From Megalobrama amblycephala (taxonomy: Eukaryota > Chordata > Actinopteri > Cypriniformes > Xenocyprididae), in contig NC_063052.1 of NCBI RefSeq assembly GCF_018812025.1, forward strand, positions 16,578,186-16,642,185: a stretch of DNA of 64,000 nt, in the 5' to 3' direction. Below are positions 1 through 13,800 of this stretch, piece by piece. Below the pieces are notes generated by a model, which worked only from the letters and a program-made list of their open reading frames with translations, ran no database searches and had not been told where the DNA came from. Every line of letters begins with the position of its first letter. The stretch's first letter is position 1. The translations under genes were made by a program, and so were the position numbers.

Positions 1-67
1 CGGCCATGGAACGACATGAGGAAGAGTAATTAATGACAGAATTTTCATTTTTGGGTGAACTAACCCT
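1..67. repeat. Right end of a TTAA-flanked DNA element (cut by window edge)
   Basis: The piece ends in GGGTGAACTAACCCT followed by TTAA at 68-71. The same terminal inverted repeat recurs in this window at 5.4, 29.0, 34.8, 35.4 and 40.5 kb. It is the right end of a very common cyprinid non-autonomous DNA element whose left part lies outside the window. Confidence 0.7.
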
Positions 68-71
68 TTAA

Positions 72-1130
72 ACTGAGAACTGTTCTTCAGAAAAATCCTC
101 CAGGTCTTGCACATTCATTGGCTTTCTAGCATCTTCTGCATATTTTGACCCTTTCCCAACAGGGACTGAATGTATGATTTAGATTTTTCTTATTTTATTT
201 AAATATCTTTTTTTTTCCATTTAGGTCTACCCTTCAGAATCTACCTAAGATGTTACCCCAAAGACAAAATAAGTATGCCTACAATATTTATCCCGATCAT
301 CCAATTCAAGTTTACAACCTCCAAGGAGTAAGGGGTATTTAAACTTATGAGTAGAACCAGTCATTGGAAATCTGAATAAACCTGCAATAATGTCACATTC
401 TGTAATTTGTTTATTTTGTAATAATTATTTGGTTTTAGGTAAGACTTTACTTTACAGTGTCCTTCCTTGTTACATATGTTACACACACTCAGAATGTCAA
501 ATTCCCTGATTTGTTCCTGACTTTCACTAACTAAAAAGCTGAATTTCCATGACCTATAATGAACAGAAAAACACAGAGTAGACAAAATCAGCCACAGACA
601 GTATTTTTTTTTCAATCCATCCATTTGCAAGCTTTATTTACTTGTTCACAGACGTTTTTAGTACAAAGCTAAGTTAAACACTCATAAACACTACTTTTTT
701 AAATTTTATTTATTTATTTTGCGCTTTCACCCTGTTAAATGCACTTTGATATTATTCTGTACTATTTCTACAGAAATTAATATATAGTTTTTATTCTTTC
801 AGGGGTAAACAGGATTTTCTGTTTGTCATCAAGTTCATCATTCAGTCTTTTTATTTCTTCACATTTATTTTTTTGCAGACCGTCTTAGATTGTTTGACAT
901 TAGGCTATTTCTGTAAAATGGTTATTTAAGTCTGAAATAATTATTTAATAATTATTAATTATTTAAGTCCTGGAAAACCCATAATATTTTACCTTCAGAA
1001 GTAATGTTGGTAGTTTATCCAATGTGCATATTTTAATTTATTTATTAATTCTACCACGGTGAAAAAATAAATAGCCTAACTATAACAAAACACGTGAAAC
1101 AACGCGATTAAAAAAAATGGTATAAATAAA
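72..1130. other. AT-rich stretch, no gene recognised
   Basis: Low-complexity A/T-rich sequence. The 89-codon minus-strand reading frame at 361-630 has no recognisable motif. I see no exon or clear repeat boundary here. Confidence 0.5.
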
Positions 1131-2300
1131 TAAAATTCCCTGACTTTCAATGTCTGGAATAGGCCATTTAAAATTCCATTATATATGTTGTTTGCAATCA
1201 CGTGGTTCTGGTGACGCGCGAAATACCGGTGGAGGGCAAGCCGTGAAAATTAGAATGAAAGAGATGGAGAAGAGTCCTTTCTGTGCTGGTTTAGAAAGGT
1301 ATAAACAGAAAATCACAACATATGTTGGACGTGATCTTTATGTTATGAAGATGAGCTACTTTTCCACTGAACTGAAAGACTTGATTGCCATCGAGGAGGT
1401 AGATATAGAGAATGTGAAGCTGCCGTCACGCCGCGTTCAGTTCTAGTCTGGGTTTGTTTATATCGCGCTGCCTTTCTACTAGTGAAGTTAGGGCAGTATT
1501 TTGATTTTCTGTCGTGATTGTGAAAAATGTCGCCATTGTAGGTCATTTATGCTGAATCGAGAATTGCAACAGGAGCTCACATCATTGCCTTTTATATGTG
1601 TAAAACACACTAAGGGAAGCAGGTTGAGGAGGTGACGGGGAGACGCCGTATATCAAATCTAATAACGTCACTGATTTAACCCACTCCCTATTTCTCAAAA
1701 TAATTACATAGTTGAGTGTTTTTGAAAGTGTTGTCTTTGTTGTTGAATCGACTTCTGTCAGCTTGTTAAACATTTATTTATTTGGATATTTCTACCATAA
1801 GATGGCTGAAGCCGCAGCGCGCGACACTGTTCTCATGGTAACCAGATCAACATTGTGAACGGAATACTACAAAACTTAAGTGAAAACATCAAATTATCAT
1901 TCAGTGGTTTAAAATAGCTTCTCTTCCCTGCAAACGATACCATGAAGAATGTGAATATTTAACCAAGTCAAAAACAAATAAGGTAAGCAGGTATCCATAT
2001 TCATTTCAGTATCAGCAGACGCAAAACGCTATTAAAGGTGACAACTTTTAAAGTTAAAAAAAACGATATAAGTTATAAAAAACGGTATAAGTTATGTAAA
2101 CGATATAAACACCTTCTGGGTTCTCGATTTTATCGATTTGAGCAACCATAAACGACGCAAAACATACGAATTTCGAGTTTTTGATAGGATTCCTATATAG
2201 AAAAATCACCCCCTGCCCTCCAGACTCATTCGCGCTGCTGCTGTGACGTCATGTGCAAACAACCTATTCCAGAAATTCCATGACCCCTGGGAACCCTGCA
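1131..2300. repeat. Probable DNA element with degenerate inverted ends and a small ORF
   Basis: The left edge (TCTGGAATAGG, then GTTGTTTGCA, near 1152-1196) reappears in reverse complement at the right edge (near 2257-2277). Both outer edges carry a CCCTGACTTT- or CATGACCCC-like motif. The interior is CpG-richer than its surroundings and contains a 98-codon plus-strand frame at 1150-1446 that I do not recognise. It could be an exon fragment of a transposase, but no catalytic motif is visible. Confidence 0.4.
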
Positions 2301-4017
2301 CACTTTTGCATAATTGCATGCAACTAACCCTAAACCAAACCCAATAATAAGTACATGTTGACAAATATTACTCACTACTTACATGTATAATTACACTGTA
2401 AGGACACCTAAAATAAAATATAGCTTGGTTTTATTATTAGTAAGGTTTTTTTTACAACATTAGATAACATAAAAGTAGAATCTGCGTTCAAATGCTTGGT
2501 GATATTTTCGTTCTTTGTCAACATTGCTTTTATAGTATAATTATATACATGAAAGTATATAAAGTGGTAATTTTGACATGATACTGAATGAGTTTTATAT
2601 CCATACACCATATTTACATAGTACTCAGAGGCACTTCAATAAATACCATCACCAAAAGCATGCGATTATCACTGTGCTTTGTTATTAGTATTACTAATTG
2701 TGAGGTAGTTAACATTAGGGGAGAAAAAAACTGTATTATTTCTATAATGGCTCTAACTTTCAGTGCAGCACTTTCATGTGGTGCCTATAGTAGTAGTGCT
2801 GTAAACATGCATGCAGTGAGTGTTTATGTACCTGAACACGCGTTCTTTGGCTTGACTCTGCGCGCTGAATCTCACCCACGACTCCATCATACACACACTG
2901 GGCCTGTGCGTCCTTCACGCGCCTATCCACTGATATTCACGCCGCCAGATACAGGTTAAACAAGCTGACCGTGAAGACCCTTGATTTATTCAGACAGTAC
3001 GTACTCTTGCGTGTCGTCTGGTGCTGGAATTATGTAGCATACTTGCTCTGTTGCACTTGATGTTTTTGTCGCTTTGACAGTTCATCCGTGAACGGCAGCT
3101 GAAGAGGGACACGCCGTTCGCGTTTGGATAAACCGAAATCGCATTATGCACTTGTCCTTGAATAACACGGTGAGTCATATTTTGACAAATGTGTTTGAGA
3201 TGTCAGAGATGGCAAGAAGATAACTGGGAAATTGTCTGTTTATTTTGTATGAAACTAGATAACTTTAATATGTAACGGCAACAAAAGCTTTATCTAGCGA
3301 CCAACAATAAAAAAATATCCACCAGGAGTCGCCAAACATGAAAAGGAATAGATTTAGTATTACAGTTCATAACTATAACTACAATAAATATTCATATTAA
3401 TTAGAATAATCAGACCATTCAATAGATTGGTAAAGTGAATTTTATTTGACAATCTCAGATGACAATAAATAAAGGAAATATAGTAAAACCATTCTGGTTA
3501 AAAATAAAAAATAAAATCTAATAATCACATGAAAAATAATGACATGAATTTGCATGAAATGCCAAAATGAACAGACATACCATTCAAATTTGATGCGTAG
3601 TAAGTGCACAGCATGTGTACGAGGAAATCCACATAAGGACTCGCCTTCCTAAGCGACATTGGCTACAGAAACCATTGGAATAAAAATTACCTTGTGTAAA
3701 AAGGAAACAATTTTGCTTTCCATCGTAATCAAGTTGGTAAGTGTGTTTAAATGCTTAAAGGTGGACCTGAATATTGCTCAGCAAGATTTCACATAGTCAT
3801 TCATACAGTGTATTTTGCAGCTACTTCATACAGCTGTTTCCATCAAACGCACCCCGATTGACTGAATCTCACGAAACCTTCAAGAACATGTCCAAGTCAT
3901 ATTTCAGATCAAAATATAATAAATTATATTTTGATTCAAGAAGATTATGGCTTTTTAGGAGCATTTTTGCATTGTGACGTTATTTTCATGACCCGGACAT
4001 GTTATTGTGACACGTAG
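2301..4017. other. Repeat-derived intergenic sequence, no gene recognised
   Basis: A repeat end of the type ACACCTAAAATAAA lies at 2404-2417 and is shared with 20110-20122. A CpG-containing patch at 2820-3180 ends with a GTGAGT donor-like site near 3170, but no coding frame supports a gene. The rest is A/T rich. Confidence 0.4.
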
Positions 4018-4705
4018 TTTATTAAAGAAGAGTTGCAAATCAAACGCTCATTTTCATTTTAAAACTACAGCATGGTTTTTAAATGCATCTAACAAAACTA
4101 CAGCCATGTTAAAGGAATGATTTACAGTACTCTTTATACTGGTAGATTAATATTTCTACCATAAACCCTTGCCTATTTACCCACCTCCGCACACACTTCG
4201 CTCTTTCCTTCTACTCTGCACAACATGCTCTCTTAAACTCAACTGACCTTCATATTTTCCCACAAGCAAATCTCTGACAAGTGCCTGACATGACCTTTCC
4301 TCTCTTCGCTTCATTCTTTCCAAAACACATGTAACAAATCCTTCCATGCCCTGTTTACTACATTCCCATCAGTTAAAATGAGGTACAACATTCCCCCTGA
4401 CATTCACTTTCACAAAGTATAATGCTGTCCAAAAAAGAAAAAATAATAACTACTGTCAAGTTTAATATTTCTTTCTTAATCTCTAATATCAGTAAATCAG
4501 CCCACGTCCCATATGACGAGTGCGTGTGTCCTGCACAGTGAGGGTTGTTGTCTAACTGAAATGATTAGGAGTGCATCATTGCAAACAATCAAATAGGAAC
4601 TATAAATACAGTTCTCAAACCATCTGAGAGAGCTGGGACTAATACAGCTGTAGGTGAGAGAACCATCATCTGGAAGGCCAGGGTATCCCAACACACCCTT
4701 CTCTC
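4018..4705 (-). other. rit1: Putative rit1 3' UTR with poly(A) signal candidate
   Basis: This stretch lies directly downstream of the rit1 stop codon in transcription order. It lacks obvious transposon ends, and the first minus-strand AATAAA I find is at 4023-4018. The UTR end is therefore a guess; cDNA evidence would fix it. Confidence 0.35.
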
Positions 4706-4936
4706 TCAGTGCTCGGACTGCTGTTTCTTATGGAAGGGGGCTTTAAGGCGACTCCAGAAAGAATGGCTGCGTCGGGTTTTCCTCTCGCTTCCCCGCACCA
4801 TCTCGGCCTCATGCTGACGGATCTGACGCACCAGTGCGGCAAACACCTCGTCGATGTAATAACGGAATGCTGCGGAGGTCTCAAAAAATGGGCACTGGAA
4901 CTCTCTCGCCAACTGTTTGCCCTCCTCGACAGACAC
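4706..4936 (-). CDS. rit1: rit1 last coding exon (ETSA, basic tail, stop)
   Basis: A 231-nt exon, residues 136-211 plus TGA at 4708-4706. It holds ETSA at 154-157 and a basic tail with [13 protein letters not shown], matching the RIT1 membrane-binding tail. The intron just upstream of the acceptor contains a tandem copy of GAAGACAAGTTTG (plus-strand spelling, 4948-4980), so the pyrimidine tract is partly duplicated. Confidence 0.95.
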   Translation of the reverse strand: MSVEEGKQLAREFQCPFFETSAAFRYYIDEVFAALVRQIRQHEAEMVRGSERKTRRSHSFWSRLKAPFHKKQQSEH

Positions 4937-7840
4937 CTAAAAGTGTGAAGACAAGTTTGAAGAAGTTTGAAGACAAGTTTGGGGTCCAAGCATCTGGTGT
5001 GTGAGGTCTGAATGCACTCTGATGCCGGAAGTGATGTCTCGCACTCATTGACATATACACGCGAGAGATCATTTCCGGCATCAGAACACGTTTTCAGACC
5101 TCACCAACCGGATGCTCAAGGCAGTTGGACATAGTGGTGTATTAGAGGTAAAAAATGATATAAATACTGTTCGGTTTTTCGCACAAACAGATCATTTCGT
5201 GTCTTAGGACATCAATGTGTCGTCACGAGCCGCAGGGTTTAATTTGGATTTGTCTGTGCATGTTTTTTTTTATTCTCATAGATGGTGTTAACGTTTCAAT
5301 GCATTATATGACTGACAGACGGCAATGGTTGGAGTTAAAAATCATCATTTGTGTTCTACTGAAGAAACAAAGTCACCAACATCTTGGATGCCCTGAGGGT
5401 AAGCAGATAAACATCAAATTTTTGTTTTTGGGTGAACTATCCCTTTAAAAGTAATGTATTTCAATATTGCATTACTCCCTAAAAAGGTAACTAATTGCAT
5501 TACTTAGTTACTTTAAAAAAAAAAGTGCATTACTTTTTCTCACCTGGGCTGGGCTTGCTTGTTTGTTTTTTAATAACAACAAAAAAATGTTCTATTTTTG
5601 GCAAATGTTAAGGCCCTTTCACACCAAAAGTGAAATGAATAAGCCTCAGGTTGAAGGAAATGCATATTTATGCCTGTACAGTAGAGGGCGCCGTTCAAAC
5701 AAACCTTTCAGCTGTGCTGCCACTCTGGATTAAAGAAGAATAGGATACAGGAGAAAGAAGTTCAAAGCTCTTATTTCTAAATCTAATCTAAAGTCATTTT
5801 TGCTCATTAGTATGTTTGAATTAGATCATTGAAGTTTAGCAGCACTGGTTAATAAAGTGAGATTAAATACATAAAGTATATTTGTGTAATTTTATATATT
5901 TAATTATTACAGGTTTGCCTAAAATTCTATGATTGCATTTCACTGTTTTTTTTTTTTTTCATTTTGAGGTATACTGAATGTTTTCGTGCAAGTGAGACGA
6001 GTAAACGCATGTTCACATTTAGAACTACAATATCCATCAAGTTTACAAACAACGCCTCTGTAGTTACCCTATTTCTCTCAACATGGGGAAAGAATGCCTG
6101 TCAGTCAATAAATGTGAAAAAGTAACTTGCGTTACTTATTTGAAAAAGTAACTTAGATATTTTGTTGTAAATTGAAAAAAGTAATGTTCCTTTACTAGTT
6201 ACTTGAAAAAAGTAATCTGATTACATAACTCAAGTTACTTGTAATGCGTTACCCACAACATTGCTCATGAATGCTTTCATCATAACTAACTGTTCAAACA
6301 TGATGTAAATAAGAAATTCATTGTGCAGTGTAGACAGCGTCATTGATTATAACGGGAGTTTTAACAAGAGTCCAGAACTCTGTCACTGATAAACTTGTAT
6401 CAGTGTGATTGACAGCTCCAGCGATTATACAGGGAGCATTCTTCGATCGCTTTCTGTATATGATTTAATCACAATTTAAATAACAGATTAATTTTCATTA
6501 GATTTTCATGCTACTAAAAGAAACAATGTGAAGTTGATAGTTTAGTCCCTGGCTTGATTTCTAACACATAAACAGCAATAAATGATTTTGAGACAAAGAA
6601 CGTCTGACTGTACATGAACCATTACATATCAGAAATCACTGATCACAGATTATCATACACCCGGAGCAATGCGGCGCCAGACGCACGTGTTTTTTGCTAG
6701 TTTCAGCCCGACGCAGTTATCATTTTCACGTTTTGCGCCATGTTGTTCAAATAGCAAATGCATTTGCACCCATTTGTGCACCAGTGGGCTTTCTGGTTTT
6801 AAAACGAGGTGTGTTCAGGCGCATTGTTGGCACGTTACTATTTTGAGGCAACTGAAATAGACTGCGCTATTGACCAACATTGACGCAATATTTGTTTTGT
6901 TATTACTTACGCGCTCTTTAAATATGCGCCTATAGGAGGGTGCACAACGCTATTACACTCTGCTTATTACATACGCAGGAGCACACAAACATGCCAAATA
7001 TTAAAAATAAAAGGATTACAATGTAAAGGATTATTATTGTGTGCATAAAGATAAAAATGCTTTAGTGGAATGCGGCTTGTCCCGTAGATGGTCTGCCCGC
7101 GCACTTTAACCTCGTGCATGAGCAGATCCGTTTCCTCACTAGAGAAGCGTTCAGTTTTTCCGCTTGCAAATTCCGGCATGTAAATAGCGAATCCGCCCTG
7201 GCGCGTGCGCAACTGCCTTTTAAAGGGAATGGGAGATGAGACTCTGATTGGTTTATTGCACGTTACACCCAAAACATACCCATTACTCATTAAGAGAATA
7301 GGGACAACCTTTTTAGACCATGCGCCGGGCGCGCCAAACATTTTTCGCACACACCCTAACCGCATTTGCGCCATGCGCTTTAGACCATGCACTTAGATCA
7401 TTAAAATAGGGCCCCTCGTCTCTTTCTCATCTCACTAAGACGCGGTGATCTTTTGTTGTGGTCTTTTGTTGCACTTTTTACGTCATAATGTGACAAAATC
7501 AGAAACGAGTCATTTTCTGAGCTTGGATTCGATAAAAGCTGTTTTTGGACTAACAAGAAAGTTTTGAGTTTTGAAACTTACAGGTTATGTTTTAATAGTA
7601 CAGTGACCTCTTACATGTCAAAAGATCAAGGAAAATTTGATTTCTGAATTCATGACCCCTTTAATTGAAAACAGAAATCTTTTATACCATTATAAATGTC
7701 TTTACTGTCACTTTTGATCAATTTACTGCATCCTTGCTGAATAAAAGTTTTTATTTATTTAAAAAAATCTCACTGACCTAAAATTTTGAAAGGTAGTATA
7801 CAGTGTGTATATATACTGTATACAAAAGTAAAAAAAAAAA

Positions 7841-7877
<37 letters not shown>

Positions 7878-10800
7878 GAGTACTATAAAATACTTTCACA
7901 GCATGTTTTAATCTTGGTTAATTTAATTTTCACAACCACTATCTAGCAACCACACAGCAACGCCCTCACAACCACTCAGAACACTCTAGAATTGTGGTGA
8001 TTCTAGAATTGGTGAAATACCAGTTAAGGTACAGTAAGAATGTAAGAATATTTCCAGGGCTTTATATATCCCAATGCACAATGCAGCCTATTGTAAAAAA
8101 CTGAGAAAATGTAGTAACTTTGTAACTGTGAATGTGAAAAGACTGAAACATCCTGTATACATTCAATAAGAACTTTAGTAAGAGAGGCCATCAAGAATAC
8201 AGCAACTCTTTAGGAGTTACAGTCTTCCAAGACAGAAACTGTCTGGCTTGTATGAAAGAGTGAAGAACTCATGGTATCTTGGCTTGAGTTTGCCCAAAGG
8301 CAAGTGAAGACCAGGAAGAGTCTGTGTTCTTCTCAGACAGCACAATGTTAGACTATGTTTGGCGCATATCAAACAGAGCACACCACAATGACACATCATC
8401 CCTACAGTGAAGCATGGAGGTGGCAGCACTGTGCATTAGGGATTCTTCCCTCTGGCAGGGAATGGAGACATCATAAAGACAGAAGGAACATGGATGGAGC
8501 TGAGAAAAGAAAAATGACCTTCAGGGCAATGACTCAGAAAGATGACTTAAAATTAAAAAAGATTAAAGTCCTAGTCAAAATAAAATAATCTAATACCAGG
8601 CACTGGTGGAACGGTTTAAATTGCTCCTCATAAACGGTACCCTTCCAGCTTGATAAGAAAAGAAATGAGTCCCATTTGTTTTGTTTTGTTTTGTTGTAGG
8701 CCAAAACTCATAAATTGGTTGCATTTGAGCACTTCCAGTTCCATTGAACTAAAGTCAATGGGTTTTTAAAATGGGTTTTTAGTTAAATGCTTGAAATAAG
8801 GTCTGTGGATAACACAAGCGCAAGATATTTTCGTGTTTTATTCTACAATATAAAATACCTTTGTGACACCTTGTGATTTTAGTTGTCTTGAAAAACTCGG
8901 TTGGCCTACAAAAATATGTCATCACTGCAGTGCTCTGTAACTGCTGGCAAACATATCTATCATTTTATAGTCTATCATATTTTGTGTCGATGGGATACAT
9001 CATGGTTCCGTAACATAAGAATCTGAAGGGGGTGAATATTTATACAGTATAAACACTTTATTTCTATAGGTACAGGGGTTTCAGGTAAGGTTTCTCACCT
9101 GTCTGAGATGGACCAGGTCAGACTTGTTTCCCACCAGTACGACGGGGGTGTCCACGGTGCGTCGCACACGGTAGATCAGCTGCTTAAAGTGCCGTGCCTC
9201 CTGGAAACTGCGGCGATCCGTGATGGAGTACGAGATGATGAAACCTTCTCCTGCTCGCATGTACTGATCACGCATTGCTGTGAACTCCGCCTGGTTTAAG
9301 ACAAATACATGAGGTCTTGTTCATTCACCTACCCATGTATGTGACAATATCAGTTGATAAATTATAGAAATATTCCAAACAGTTGAATGCAGCTCAGTCA
9401 AGAGCATATATGGCATGTTGTCATTTACCACAGACAGTTTCAACACTTCCCGCAGTTTGTAAACCAATAAAAATCATGTGTACAGTAATTCAATTATAAT
9501 GGAAGTCTTTTGGGCAAAGACATTCTAGAGCTTATGAATCCCATATTAACCCTGTAAAACTAACATATGAAATAATAGTAAAAAAAAAAAAAAATGTAAA
9601 AGGGACAGTTTATTGAACCTTTAGACAAATAATATAATATAAAAAAAAAAATCTTAAAAGAAAAGTTTGGTCATATTGTTTTTTTGTTGAGTATCATATT
9701 TAAATATATAGTGAGAATATGGAGCTCAGGAAAAATAAACACCTCAATTTTATTTAGAGGTTTTAACATGAAATTTGCAGCAGTTGCTGATATTTATATG
9801 GCCAAAAAGTAAGATGAAATTCTGAGAGCTTGTAATTTAAATCAGTGAGATTGTTATAACAGACTACTTTCATAAAATACATACAATTATCAGTTGTCAA
9901 GTTGCCAATAATGTGTCTTAGTTTTATACTCAGATCTCTGTAGTTGTTATTGTGGGGGGCAAAACATATAGTGAAATGCAATACAATGATGACTGAAAGA
10001 TGAACAATGCTCCTCAAAAGTCTGATGTATCATATTTGATACTCTCATTTTAGCATGATTAGTCTAAAAAATGATGTATGGATCAAGTAAACTAAGTTGC
10101 TTCAGTCCAGTAAATGTTTATCTTGGAATATTACTAAGAATATAAAAGTCATTCTTATGTTACTTACTTAAAATAAAATCAGTAAAGATTTCACATGTAA
10201 AGGTGGACATTTTTACAATTAATTTGATAGAGTAGGCTTTATAGGGTAAATTCTTCTTTACAAAAATATTAATTATTAGAGCAGCTACTTGAACAGGAAC
10301 TACTATTATAGGCAGATGAACATCTTGTTTCGTAAACCAAGTTATAAGTATAGGTTTAAGATTTCTGTCGTAATCAACATTATGCCACAGATGCATTATG
10401 AAACATTCCTTGAATGTTTCAACAATGTTACCAATTGAACCATAAACATTCAATTATTATGTAGGCAAATTTTCATTTAACTCGTGATGAGATGACTAAT
10501 GTATTTTATAACAGTGCTGAGTTATCCAATGAGGAAAAAAGGCTGACTCAGAGGGAGAAACATGTGCAGGAGTGTTTGTGTCGTGTGAAGTGACAACCGC
10601 AAAGACGAAGACAGAAAGAGGGAAGTGAGAAATATTGTTAAAGGAAAATGACCTTCTTATAGTCTGCAAAATAGAGTGTTAAGTTGACTTGATTTCACTA
10701 CACCTTACAACAGAGGATGGATTTTGCACTTCAGTGTCTGTCTGATTCTTGTTTTGATTTCCATGTGTTCATCTTTATCACAACACCCCTCCCGCCTACC

Positions 10801-13800
10801 TGTCCCGCTGTGTCCAAGATGTCCAGGTTTGCTGGCTCATCATCAATGCGGATCTGTGTTTTATAGGCATCCTCTGAGAACAGTAAAAACACATGCATGA
10901 ACATAATGCAATGGTTGATGAGAGATCACAACAACATTAACATTTCAGCTCAACTGAAAAACCCTCAAATGGGAAGGGACATTTGTAATGGGTATATTTA
11001 GTAAAGACAGAAGATTCACTGCTGTTCAAAAGTTTGGGGTCAGTAATTATATATAAAGAATTTAACACTTTTATTCAGCAAGGATGCATTAAAGGGGTGG
11101 TTAATTATGATTTCACTTTTTTAATTTTAGTTCATGTGAGCATAAACAACATCTGAGCATTAACAACATCTGCAAAGTTATGACGCTCAAAGTTCAATGC
11201 AAAGGGAGATATTTTCTTTTAAAGAATTCGCTGTTTAAGGACTACAACAGATGCTGGCAGGGATTACAACAAGCTTCTTCCTGGGTTAGTGACATCACTA
11301 ACCCTAAAATTTACATAAACCCCAAAGAACACACAACAAAGGGGGCGTGGCAATGTTGGGCTGCTTTAGAGAAAAGGAAGAGTTATTGTAGTAGAGTGTT
11401 GCTGCCATGCCGTCATTTTTTTGCCGAACTGCTTCACAAACGAGGGTCAATTCAATGCTGGATTTGCACAAAAGATTAACATGACGGCACATGCTAGTCG
11501 ATGAGTTGAATCGACTCCACAGCAACTACATAAATTTATCTACTAACCATTCAGAAATGTCCAGTTGCATTCTAAAAGTTGTAACTTCTTCCTGAGTCTC
11601 TCCATCAGCGCCTGACTCCTAAGGCTGAACACCGTTACTGACAATCGTCATTTTGGCTGTGTGAGATTATCTAGCTTTGCTGTTGTTGAGCAATGGAATC
11701 GTGAGCTGTTAAAGCTCCGCCCTCTTTTGGAGAGCGGGCCAGGAGAAGCAGCTCATTTGTATTTAAAGGGACACACACAAAAACAGCGTGTTTTTGCTCA
11801 CACCCAAATAGGGGCAAATTTGACAAGCTATAATAAATGATCTGTGGGGTATTTTGAGCTGAAACTTCACAGACACATTCTGGGGACACTAGAGACTTAT
11901 ATTACATCTTGTAAAAGCATTATAGGTATTTCTGAAGGATCATGTGACACTGAAAATTTAGTTTTGCCATCACAGGAATAAATTAATATATATATATATA
12001 TATAAAACTGTTTTTATAAAGACTGTAATAATATTTCACAATATTACTGATTTTATTGTAGTTTTGATCAAATAACCTTGGTGAACATTAGAGACTTCTT
12101 TCTAAAATGTTACAAAATCTTACCAACCCCAAACTTTTGAACGGTGTATGAGACAGAAACAGCAGCTAACAGGCTTAAGAAAAATGAATGAATTTGAAAA
12201 CAGATTAAACATAGCAAAAAACATAAAAAACATGGCTTGTAAAAATAACCCAATTTACATTGTAAAAATAAATTAGACATCAACTCAAACATAAAAAGTG
12301 TAATTTCTGTGACTACAAAAAAAATGTTTTCAAACAGGTTGCACATTCAACTTGGATAGCAGAATGTATTACAACATAAAATTAAATATGTCGTCCATCT
12401 AGACTAAGATTCACTTGGCCACTTTTTGACAGTTATCATGAATTCATCCTAATTCTTTATGAAAATGTTTTGGTCATCTATACCAGTGGGGCCACAAAAA
12501 TGTTACACTATGGCCTGGTTTCACAGACAGGGCTTAGATTGAGCCTGGAGTAGGCCTTAGTTAATTTAGTACATTTAAATAGCTTTTATAAACGTGCCTT
12601 ATAAAAAAACATTCTTGAGACAAAACAAAGCCACTGACATATTTTAAGATATGTCAGTGCAAGCTGCTTTCAGTTAAGACAGATATCAATATGAATTGTA
12701 AAATAATTAATCGTTAAGTTAAGAAGGCATGTTAGTTATTTCCTCACCAATAGTAGGGTCATGATCCTCTGGAAATCTGTGACTTATAAACTGCATGATG
12801 ATGGCTACGAGACAAAGAGAAAAAGACAAGCAGAGTTCTTACATAATTGTGGTATCATGAAATTTAACAAGAGGAGTGTAAACATCTCCCCCTTCTCCCT
12901 CATGCGGAGCAAACACACCCTGCTGTCGGCATGTATTTGCTCTGTATGCGATCTCTGCTCTGTTCCCATGGAGACAGCGATATAAAGAGAGAATATCAGT
13001 CACCCTAAAGAACCTTCTGCAGTGCACTCTCAAACAATGAGAGCAAAGCTCATGCATCCTCACCAGGTGACCTCCTCTCATCTCCTAGGCAACAGACTCC
13101 TGGAGGGGAAGGAAGTTGCTAGGCACCTGCTCCTTCATAACGACCAGACTGAAGCACTGAGCCAACACCCACACTTTTATTGTCTGCCTGCCTGGGACTG
13201 TATGTCTACAACTGTAAACCAACCCACAGTCTGACCACAATAATGGGCTGCAGTGAAAGAGAATGCACAAAAATAACCCAATGAAAGAGCATGAAGAAAT
13301 TATGTGCACAAAAACATTTCACGTCAAATTCAAATGAAGAAAATGTTGAATTTTTTTCATCATTTCCATTATTTTGAAGTAAGATCATGTTAAACAGTCA
13401 ATACTGTAACAAAAGTATGTATAGACAATTATAAACAAGTCACTCAAAAAGTATAAAAAAATTGTGGTTTTGCAGCGCTTTCAACTACTATTTTAATCAG
13501 TCTGACCAAAGAGGTCCATAATATCTGGAGAAAGTTATGCATTAGCATTATCAATGGTCAGTTGCTCAGCTTCAAATCTGCCATCTTTGCTTATGGGAAA
13601 CACTGGATGATGGCACCACAAGAACACATACAGTCCCAAACCCTATTCGGTTGTTAAGTCTGACGTCACGCGGCAGCGCTTCCGGGTCTTAACGCTCTAT
13701 CTCATACCACAAGAAAACAACAAATGGTGCTAATATACATACACGATGTGGTTTAATACTACAAAAAATTATAATCATAACCTTTATCTCCATACCAAAA

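Noticed and set aside
2588..2959. 123-codon plus-strand frame
   Set aside because: No domain; overlaps repeat-like flank and lacks splice or promoter context.
6967..7392. 141-codon minus-strand frame
   Set aside because: Lies inside a GCGC-rich DNA repeat, no recognisable domain, no neighbouring exon signals.
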